From: Pseudogymnoascus destructans
Taxonomy: Eukaryota > Ascomycota > Leotiomycetes > Thelebolales > Thelebolaceae
Assembly (NCBI RefSeq): GCF_001641265.1
Contig: NW_020167532.1
Coordinates: 930,001-994,000, forward strand
Length of the DNA stretch: 64,000 nucleotides
Direction of reading: 5' to 3'
In this document: one piece after another, positions 33,188-42,136 of the stretch
Position numbering within the stretch: the first letter of the stretch is position 1
Layout of the letters: every line of letters begins with the position of its first letter
Made by a program: the position numbers and the translations under genes
The notes under the pieces: generated by a model
Told to the model about the DNA's origin: nothing
The model's input: the letters and a program-made list of their open reading frames with translations, nothing else
Databases searched by the model: none

Positions 33188-36100
33188 TTGAGTCCCTCAC
33201 CAAGGTTAACAACTCACCAAGCTTTGACTGACCAAAACTTGGATATGTTCAACCCTTCGACCTCTGGAACCTCACTTGGCCTCTCCTTGTCTGCTTCGAA
33301 AACAGCAATTAGTGGCAACCAATCTAAACATTTTGTTATATCCCTTGGACTTCACATCTCGACTTTCACCCTTCGGACCATAGCTATGATTGACTCTGGA
33401 GCTACTGGTAACTTTATGAGTAAGGACTTTGCTTCCTTAAAGAACATCCGACTGCTTCGGAAAGCAGTACCTCAACAACTATTTTTAATAGATGGAACAC
33501 CCATCTCTTCGGGCTTCGTTAGCCACACCACTTCAACTTTAGACACTCAGATTCGAGCTTCGACACTTCGCAACTCTGCAACCCATTCAGAAAAACTTGC
33601 CTTCGACATAATTCCCATGACATACCCCATTATATTAGGGATGCCATGGCTTCAGAAACATGCCCCAGTCATAGACTGGGAGAACTTCAACTTAAAATTA
33701 GATTCAGAATACTGCAAGGAAAACTGCTTCGCAAAATCAATTTCGAGTTCACCTTCAAGTTCTAGGGCTATCAACATTGCCAAAGTCTCTGCTTTGGAAT
33801 TTGAAAAAGCTTATAACTCCCATGACATTCAAGCATGTTTTGCTATATACATCTCAGACACCTTGACTTCAGAATCCTCAGCTCTAGATATGGCTCAGGA
33901 TGAAATTTCAGGCATTGCTATGCCACTTCGAGAACCTTCGGGCATTGCTATGCCACTTCGAGAACCTTCGGTCATTGACATGCCACTTCGAGAACCTTTG
34001 GGCATGGCTATGCCACTTCGAGAACCTTCGGGCATTGACATGCCACTTCGAGAATCTCAGAACACCATAAACGGTAGTTTGTATAAAGATTGTACTCAAA
34101 CTTTGACTTCGGACGCAGTGATGTCAACTTTGGACACTATGCTGTCAACTTTGGACACTATGCTGTCACCTTCGGACACTATGCTGTCACCTTCGGAACA
34201 CAGTGCTCTAGCCTCAGCTGAGGGAGCAAATACTGGTTCACCTTCAACTTCGAGTAAAGACATGAATATAGATATTCCCAAAGTCTACTTCGGTACTTCG
34301 ACCTATTTGATGAGCAAAAGGCTAAGAAGCTGCCAGCTCATAAACCCTATGACCATGAAATACCTTTAGCAGAAAACACCATGCCACCATTTGGACCAAT
34401 CTATGGTCTTTCAGAACCTGAACTTCGAGTACTTCGAGAATATATTAATGAGAACCTTCTAAGTGGTTTCATTCGACCTTCGACTAGCCCAGCTGGGGCA
34501 CCCATCTTGTTTGTGAAGAAGAAAGATGGTTCACTTCGACTTTGTGTAGACTACAGAGGCTTGAATGCTATTACTGTAAAGAACAGATATGCTTTACCTC
34601 TAATTGGGGAACTTCTTGATCGGCTTCGGACAGCTAAGATATTTACAAAACTCGATCTTTGAGGAGCTTATAACCTCCTTCGAATTACTTCTGGGGATGA
34701 ATGGAAAACTGCATTCAGAACTCGGTATGGGCACTTCAAATACCAAGTCATGCCCTTCGGTCTTGTCAATGCACCTGCTTCATTTCAGGCTCTAGTCAAT
34801 GATGTGCTTCGACCTTACTTGGACATCTCTGTGGTTGTCTACTTAGATGACATTCTGGTCTTTTCAGATTCCGAAGCTCAGCATAAGAATCATGTATGCC
34901 AGGTGCTAGATGCTCTAGCTAAGGCAAGCTTGTATGTTAAGCTTGAAAAGTGTGAATTCCACACCACTTCAACAGATTTCTTGGGTTTTGTCATATCAGC
35001 AGATGGCATCTCAATGGACAAGTCTAAAACAGACTCCATTGCTTCATGGCCTCAACCTTCGAGTGTTAAGGAAATTCAATCCTTCCTAGGATTAGCCAAC
35101 TTCTACAGAAGATTTATTCATGACTTCTCAGGACTTGCTTCGGGACTTCACCTCTTGCTTCTGAAGAATGGGCCCTTCAAGTGGACATTACTTCAAGAAG
35201 ACTCATTCAACAATTTAAAAGCTTCATTCAAACTCGGACTACTTCGACACTTTGACCCAGACCAACCTGCATTTTTGGAAACAGATTCCTCAGACAGAGC
35301 AATAGCTGGAATCCTATTGCAGAAGAATGGGAAAGGAAAACTTCAACCTGTTGCCTTCTTCTCTAGAAGTTTACAGCCTGCTGAGAGAAATTATGAAATC
35401 TTTGATAAGGAGATGCTTGCAATTGTTGCTTCGCTTCGAGAATGGAGACCCTACCTCGAAGGTGCGAACCACCGAATTACCATCTTCACAGACCACAGCA
35501 ACTTGACAACATTTACAACTTTGAAAAAGTTAAACCCTAGGCAAGCTAGGTGGTCAGAACTACTCAGTTCTTATGATTTTGTTATTAAGCATGTGTCTGG
35601 TGCTTCGAATGCTCGAGCCGATGATCTCTCTCGAAGATCAGACTATATGGCTTCAGAACCTTCGATCCCCACCTCTACTAAAGACTCAGCAAATGGTTGC
35701 TTCGACATCAGTAGGAGGTGAACCCACTCTCGAGGACCAGATTCGGTCTGCTTCAACCCATGATGTGTTTGCTAGAAACACAATCACTTCGCTTCGAGCC
35801 TTAGATTTCAGTAAACCTGCACAGCTTCGCTCATACTCACTATCTTCAACAAACCTACTATTATGCAATGGATTATTATACATACCACAAGACAAACCCC
35901 TTCGACTTCGGATCATAAGGCTACATCATGATCATCCAGCCTCTGGACATTTTGGCTTCGCAAAGACCTTCGCTTCAATAACTCGAGTTTATTATTGGCC
36001 TAAGCTTCGGCAATACCTCGAAGACTATATTCGAAGTTGCATACAGTGCAACTTGAATAAGCCTGCAAGACATAAACCTTATGGACAACTTCAATCACTA

Positions 36101-37189
36101 CCTGTGCCACTAAGACCATGGACTTCGATTTCAGGAGACTTAATTGTCAAACTACCCCCTTCGACATCTTCGCTTTATGGGAAAACCTTTGACTCCATCA
36201 TTGTATTTGTGGACAGGTTTTCAAAAATGGCACACTTTGTTCCTTTCAATGAATCTATGGATGCTATGCAATTCGCTCGAATCTTCTTCGAATTCATATT
36301 TAAGCTTCATGGCTTACCTTTTGATATAGTCTCAGATAGAGGCTCGCTTTTCACTTCGGCTTTCTTCAGAGAACTTGCAAAGCTGCTCCAGATAATACAG
36401 AAACTCTCTACTGCATTCCATCCCCAGACTGATGGTCAGACTGAGATACTCAATTCGATCCTTGAACAATACCTTCGGATGTATGTTAATTACCCTCAGG
36501 ATAACTGGGCAGACCTTCTGTGCTTTGCAGAATTTGCCTACAATGATTCGACTTCAGCTACTACTAGAGAAACACCCTTCTTCGTTAATTCGGGCTACAA
36601 CCCCCGTTGGATCACTTCGAGCTTGACTTCAGAGAGAAGTCCTGCTGCTTCGGAACATCACCTCTTTCTTCAAAGTCTACACAAGTACCTCAAAACTGAG
36701 TTGCTTAGAGCTCAAGACTCTCAGGCATCTGCCTTTAATAGGAGGGTGCTGGCTTCGCCTGTCTTCGAAACTGGAGACTATGTATACTTGCTTCGAAAGC
36801 ATATTAAGACAACTCGACCTTCGAATAAACTAGACCACAAGAAACTTGGGCCCTTCAAGATCCTACAAGTAATCCCAAAGAATGCATACAAGCTAGAGCT
36901 GCCTTTGACTATGAACATACACAATGTGTTCCATGTCTCACTCCTTGAGAAAGTTCATCCTAATTTGATTCGACCTTCGGTTCAAGAACCTTCACCTGTA
37001 GAGGTAGAAGGAGAACATCAATGGGAAGTCGAAGCTATCCGAAGACATAAAGGAACTGGAAATCGAACTAGATACCTTGTTAAATGGCTTGGGTTTTCAG
37101 AACTAGAAAACACCTGGGAACCTGCTTCGAACTTCGAACATGCACAAGACCTTTTACAGAGCTACAAGTCACAACATTCAATTGCATAA
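33188..37189 (+). pseudogene. pol of chromovirus B (stops and frameshifts)
   Basis: Order: protease (MIDSGATGNF), spacer with tandem repeats, reverse transcriptase (CVDYRGLNAITVKNRYALPL ... VVYLDDILVFSD), RNase H (FLETDSSDRAIAGIL), integrase zinc finger and core (HPASGHFGFAKT, CIQCN, SDRGSLFTSAFF, FHPQTDGQTE) and a C-terminal chromodomain (HQWEVEAIRRHK ... RYLVKWLGFSELENTWEP). Breaks: a frameshift near 34290, a TGA at 34660-34662 after FTKLDL (one transition from CGA), and a frameshift near 35700. The chromodomain places it in the chromovirus lineage. Confidence 0.85.
33912..34061 (+). repeat. 30-bp tandem repeat in pol spacer (decapeptide x5)
   Basis: Five copies of a 30-bp unit encode GIAMPLREPS-like decapeptides. 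They are followed at about 34123-34197 by three to four 21-bp units encoding STLDTML. Both lie between protease and reverse transcriptase. Confidence 0.9.
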
Positions 37190-37341
37190 AAAATTGTTGT
37201 TTGGTTCAGAGAACCCCCAAGAGGGTTCCCCTTTAATTTTTTGATTTTCTAGTGTTTTTGGGTTTTATATTTTATAAAGCATAACTCCAAACTCCCTCGA
37301 CCTTCGCACTTCGACCTTCAACTCACTCCTATGACATCTGT

Positions 37342-38160
37342 TCATGCAGCTTTATGCAACCTATTCAGAAGCCCTTGGAGCTTCTTGAACTCAATTGGAA
37401 TATCAGTTTTGACCTCCTTGAGTTCCTCAACTACAGCCTTGACCTCCTTGAGTTTCTCTCCCAGCCTGCTCTCAAGCACCTCCACTCTTTGGAGTGCTTC
37501 GATGAGATTCGAATTATCAGCACTTCTAGCCTTTGCTTGTTCCAGCTGGAAGATGAATCCACCCTTAGTCCTCTTAGTTGTGGAAGCTTCAGAGGGTGTG
37601 TCTTTAGAAATCGCTCGCTTCGGTCTTCGGGCCACTAACATCACCTCAACTGGAGCAGCTCCAGCTGGCCCAATATCTTCATCCCCAACCTTGTCCCCTT
37701 CATCTTCAATCTCCTCTTCGACCTCTTCATCTTCGACCTCTTCGACTTCATCTTCAGCGCCCTCATCTTCAACTCCTTCAACTTCACCTTCGATTTCTTC
37801 ATCCTCACTCTCTTCGACTCGATATAAGGACCCTGCTACCCTCTTTAGTTCCTTTGTCTCCTTTGCCTTCACTTCATTCCCCTTTGCCTCCTTTGCCTCC
37901 TTTGCCTCCTTTGCCTCCTTTGCCTCCTTTGCCTACTTCGCCTCCTTCGAAATAGTGAAAGAATAGGAATGAGCTTGTTTGATACACCAAGCACACTTCA
38001 ATGATGTATGGCCAGACCAAGTGATGCAATCACTCGTCTTTGGCCTCGCTTTACATCAGTCACACTTCGGATCTTGGGCTTCACCATATTTGGTAATCTT
38101 CCCAAAGTTTTCCAACCTCAGCTCCTTCGGCGTCTTCGAAACGGCCTTCTTGAAAAAAAA
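37342..38160 (-). pseudogene. Antisense ORF of chromovirus B (Cys cluster + acidic coil)
   Basis: On the strand opposite to pol, one frame runs about 270 codons with only two stops. From its 5' end: KTPKELRLENFGKITKYGEA, then a cysteine cluster PKCD(stop)CKARPKTSDC with C-x10-C-x2-C following (KCAWC). Next come an (AKE)n repeat, a very acidic stretch (EEVEDEEVEEEIEDEGDK) and a C-terminal heptad-like coil (LIEALQRVEVLESRLGEKLK). The TGA and TAG are each one transition from sense codons (TGG, CAG). No ATG is near the 5' end, so an upstream exon or loss is possible. The similar layout in chromovirus C argues that it was a real gene. Confidence 0.55.
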
Positions 38161-38291
38161 ACAAAAAAAAAAAATACTCAGAACCCTTTGGAACGCATCG
38201 GAAAATTTCAGAATCTCATGGAAACTTAAAGAAGAACTAAGTCAACTTCGAACACCCTCGGAAATTCATAGAAAATACAAGTTCTAGCAAC

Positions 38292-38372
38292 TCAACTCTG
38301 TTTCCTAAGACAGTGTGTTGTCTTAGTAAAATCATCCCTTCCTTGGGTGGCTAGATTCTCACATCTGGTGCA
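38292..38372 (-). repeat. LTR A fragment (5' end of the LTR)
   Basis: Minus-oriented first about 80 bp of LTR A, without its first ~10 bases. It joins element B on the left and the truncated hAT element 2 on the right. Confidence 0.7.
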
Positions 38373-40864
38373 CCCACACCAGAATGGATTGGCTCTTGTA
38401 GCTCAATAACATCTGAGACTGTACATCGTAACTGCCACTTATCAGAGATCCAATGTGCTGTTACTGCAGCGTATTCAGAATAGTTGAGACATAAATATGT
38501 ACTTACGGAGGTCATTCTCATTCTCCTTGAATTTTACGCAGAACAGTTCTATAGCATGTTGTACCCGTAGCGCCCGTTGTAGCATTGAATACCAGCTATT
38601 CCAACATGTTGAATTATCTCTCAACAAACATAGGTTATTGCTCATCAACTTAAAGCTGGCGATACGTTGTGGGCTGCGTTGGATATAAACTACAATGTTA
38701 TGTAGTTTACCAAGTTGTAATGGTGGGTGCACCAGATGTGAGAATCTAGCCACCCAAGGAAGGGATGATTTTACTAAGACAACACACTGTCTTAGGAAAC
38801 AGAGCCAAAGGGTTGTAGCTTAGACTATTCCACAACGCAGCAATCAGGTGTGTGATGTAGTGAAGTTGTTCAGACAAGTTGCAACAAATGTTGAGTCTGG
38901 GAACTCAGGGGTAAGTCAGAGGTTAACACCTCACTGACTTTTCAGAAACAAGGAGTAACAAGATGAATGCTTGGAAGCTTGTAAAAGACGGGGAAGTATG
39001 TGATAGTCGATTTACTGTATTGCCTGCTTGCCCTTTCTTAAGGAAAGGGCAATCCTATTTATGCCAAAGGAGTGTAGTTCTCTCATTTTCCATGACTTTC
39101 CATGACTAACCAGGCTTGGTAAATGTATTAGAAATCAAGTGCGACCCACAACTAGCTTGCTAATCATGTAGTGAACGTAAGAGAATCCCATAGAACCATC
39201 TCTTGGGTTCCTAGCCTATAGGAAGTGAAAAGGAGGTCCAAGGTCAGAGTACCTATAGATAAATTATGTCATAACTTAACCAATCTTGTGGGTAACTAAG
39301 GAGCGATGACGTGTAATGAATCATAGAGGGTTGTAGAAGCTTCTAGAGCTATCGTTCATGTTCCTAGGCCTCTAGTTGGTAGATATATGCCATGTGGTAG
39401 TATTGGCCCACCCCCTTAAGGAGGAGATTTTCTTAATAACTTGTTCAATGAGTGTTCAAATGATATGCCGTGATGTATGTAGCATAAACAGATGTAGTAG
39501 AAGAGTTTGCAGCAATCGTTGAGTAGTATTGCTTCTGTTGTTGGTGTGATAAGCCAAGATATGTATGGTGACTTGTAGGTTTGAGGAGGAGATTTCTAAG
39601 TTTGCTCTTGAGTTTGATAGCAAACTGAGTGCAACGAATGTCAGTATGACACAAGTGGACCTTTCTTTCTCCACTGCTCCATCTCTATTTCTGTCGGCGA
39701 CGACAATAGCTCCGTATTATTATCCTGTGAGAGGTCCTCCTTATCACTTGCAAAGAGAAAGGCTTGAACAGCGAGGTTGATCACATGGCCGTTACACCGT
39801 AATATATGTCGCCTAGGGTCCCATATTATCTCATGCTCCTCTTTCAGCTTTTTCGAAAGCTCCTTGATCATTGTATCATTATTTGTTGCATTGTCCATTA
39901 CAAAATAACCAACTTTTGAAGCAATGCCATAGTTGTTGATAACATCAAGAATTTCCACAGCTTGGTTCTCACCAGAATGCTCGCCATTAACTTCTCGTAG
40001 TGCAAGAACAGAGTTATCTAGATTACCAGTTGCTGATATATAGTGAGCGACAATGCCGAGGATTGCAAGGGAATTTGGAGAAGTCCATAAGTCCACTGTA
40101 AAGTGTATATTTGTAAGGGCAGCTTGAACAGCCTGTCGAATGATGACCTTCTCTTCTGTATATTTACGAAGGACCCAATCGTGAATTGTTGTCGAGCTAT
40201 GAGGCAGCCATTCATTGATGGCTGGATTTAAATAGTTAAGCATGCTATATATATATTAATAAAAGCCTTAAATCATGAAAGGTAATACTACTTACGTGCG
40301 GAACTCGGGGATTGAAACCATTCGGAATGCAATTCCACATGCTACTATCCAGCGCACATAGAGATCTTCAAGAACATGTGGATCTAAAGGCCTAACAGCA
40401 GTGACATCGTTGAGTCTACGGCGTTTATGATTGATTGTGTGTGGCCTGGCAAAGGCTACAGCTATTGTGGATTGATATCCATCAATGCGTTGCTCTTGTG
40501 GTGTTTTCAAGTCAATGGAATGGCGCTCCTTTAAGTGCTTGATGATGATATTAGTGCCCCCACCAACAGTATACTCCTTAGAACAGAACTTGCAACACCA
40601 GGACTCCTTGCCGTAGATATTGAAGGTTATTTCATAACGTCCTACTTTTGTAAAGTCCCATATCGGTGATGTGCGTAGCTTAGCTACCTTTGACGTAGTA
40701 CGGGAGGTAGATTGGGACGGAATAGAGCAGCCAATAGTTGATGAGGTTGTAGTATCCTGTTCAAACTGATTAAATTGTTCACTTTCGATAGTAGATACAA
40801 TATCAGAAGGTTCAGAAGCCATGATGTAGGCTGAAGACGTAAGGATAGAATGAAGAGTTTTCAT
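38373..40864 (-). pseudogene. hAT transposase of element 2 (split by LTR, truncated)
   Basis: Exon 1 (40864-40296) encodes a BED finger (WCCKFCSKEYTVGG ... HLKERHSID). A 51-nt intron (40295-40245) leads to exon 2 (from 40244), with LPHSSTTIHDWVLRKY, TVDLWTSPNSLAILGIVAHY and CNGHVINLAVQAFLF. The LTR then interrupts between GPL and GKL, and the gene resumes at 38715 with LHNIVVYIQRSPQR and LRDNSTCWNSWYSMLQRAL. A second 43-nt intron (38506-38464) leads to LTAHWISDKWQLRCTVSDVI and then truncation. Apart from the LTR insertion and the lost C-terminus, the reading frame is undamaged, so this element is younger than hAT element 1. Confidence 0.8.
38716..39651 (+). mobile_element. Solo LTR of family A with 5-bp target duplication
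   Basis: A 936-bp unit starting TGTAATGGTGGGTGCACC and ending GTCAGTATGACA, flanked by CAAGT at 38711-38715 and 39652-39656. Removing it and one CAAGT restores the hAT transposase frame (GPLGKLHN). No internal retrotransposon genes of family A occur in the window. Confidence 0.9.
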
Positions 40865-40897
40865 GACGACCTGAAAATTGTGAAAGGATCACGTGAA

Positions 40898-41004
40898 ATA
40901 CTTAAGTATTGCCAGTATAACACTGAAGTATGGCCAGCAATACTTAAGTATAATACTAGCGGCGGAGAGGTGTTATGATACGGGTCGTATGAATACTTAA
41001 GTAT
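40898..41004. repeat. Three ATACTTAAGTAT palindromes near the hAT terminus
   Basis: The 12-bp palindrome occurs at 40898-40909, 40940-40951 and 40993-41004, all within 165 bp of the terminal repeat. hAT transposases usually bind multiple subterminal motifs, so these are likely binding sites. Confidence 0.7.
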
Positions 41005-41074
41005 AATACGGGCCCGTATACGAGAGCCTCCCGTATACGGGCAATACTACTGGAAACACTGCCCCCATTTCAAT

Positions 41075-42136
41075 ATGAAGTCCTCCATATATTCCCTACT
41101 GGCAACCGCCCTCCTCGTCACAGCAGACAACCGCCTCCAACACCCTCCTCGCCGCCCGCCACGTCATCCACTCCTCCCCCGGCCTCACCCCCCCCGCCTC
41201 CCTCCTCTCTCTCACCCGCCAAGGCAAAGTCGGCGGTATAATCCTCTTCGGCGAGAACGTTGACGCCAACCTCCCCACTGTCGTCGCCAGCTTCCAAACC
41301 GCCTACGCCCAGAGCCCCGCCTACGACGGCCACCCCCTCCTCATCGTCACCGACCAGGAGGGCGGCCAAGTCCGCCGTATTCCCGGCGGCCCTATGTCAT
41401 CCGCAAAGCAGATCGGGCAGTCAGCTAACCCAGCTGCCGCCGCTACGTAGGCAGGGAAGGACGCAGCGAGCGCGCTGAAGGCGAGCAGTTCAAAGGCAAC
41501 CTGGCGCCAGTGGTGGATGTCTTCCGTGTGGTGGGGGATTTTACCGATGCGTATGGGAGGGGTTTGGGAATACGCCTGCGCTGGTGAACACGTGCGGCCC
41601 GGCGTTTATTACCTCCCAGCAGGCGGCTGGCGTGCTTGCAGCAGCAAAGCATTTCCCCGGCCTGGGCTCAGCGGCGAAGGACGCGAATACGGATGTTAAG
41701 CCCGTTACTATCACGCTGGCGCTGGATGAGATGCGGAATGTGGATGAAGCGCCGTATAAGGGTGCTATTGCGGCGGGTGCCGACATGGTGATGGCGTCTT
41801 GGGCGCTTTACCCAGATCTTGAAGCGAAGTTGCCGGCGGGGTTGAGCGTGCCGTCGGTTCAGGAGGAGCTGAGGCAAAGGCTTGGGTTTAAGGGGGTGAC
41901 GATCACGGATGCGATTGAAGCGGGGAGCTTGAAGGCGTTTGGGAATGATGCGGAGCGTGGGGTGCTGGCGGCTGTGGCGGGGATGGATATTATTCTTGCG
42001 TCCGGGAGGAATGCAACGCAGGGCGAGGGCGATTGTGAATGCGCTTGTTGCAGCGTTGGCGAATGGGAAGCTGTCTCATTATTTTAGCAAGGGGACTGAG
42101 AGGATCCTTGCGATGAGGAAGAAGCTTGCAGTCTAA
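41075..42136 (+). pseudogene. GH3 beta-N-acetylhexosaminidase-like pseudogene
   Basis: Starts MKSSIYSLLATALLVTA, a secretion-signal-like N-terminus, 13 bp from the hAT element end. Collected over three frames it matches fungal GH3 enzymes: VGGIILFGENVD, LLIVTDQEGGQVRRIPGGPM, AAAKHFPGLGSAAKDANTD, MVMASWALYPDLEAKLPAGL and GFKGVTITDAIEAG. These enzymes remove beta-linked N-acetylglucosamine or similar sugars. KHFPGLG and the TDAIE region carry expected active-site residues. Breaks: frameshifts near 41125, 41490, 41570 and 42020 and a TAG at 41446-41448 (one transition from CAG). None of the breaks looks like an intron. Some could be sequencing errors, but five in 1 kb argues for a true pseudogene. 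Confidence 0.8.

Larger units (their letters stand above)
31464..38291 (+). mobile_element. Ty3/gypsy chromovirus B, decayed, 3' LTR missing
   Basis: It begins at TGTCATGACACTCC inside LTR A and includes a TATATAAG promoter-like site at 31717-31724. Gag and pol pseudogenes with a C-terminal chromodomain follow, then an antisense frame, ending abruptly at LTR A sequence. I could not find a repeat of the 5' end near the 3' end, so the 3' LTR (and about 19 bp of LTR A target) appears deleted. The damage includes at least two in-frame stops and two frameshifts in gag-pol. CTTCG-type pentamers are very frequent over the whole element. Confidence 0.8.
38373..41061 (-). mobile_element. hAT element 2, 3'-truncated, carrying a solo LTR
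   Basis: The intact terminus is at 41061 (minus strand CAGTGTTTCCAGTAGTATTG). Subterminal palindromes and a BED-finger transposase gene follow. The other end is lost where LTR A begins at 38372. A solo LTR A (38716-39651) splits the transposase. The candidate 8-bp target site next to the terminus is CCCCCATT, but its partner is gone. Confidence 0.8.

Noticed and set aside
41075..42136. GH3 gene interpreted as intact with several introns
   Set aside because: The frame changes occur within one or a few bases, without room for introns and without splice signals.
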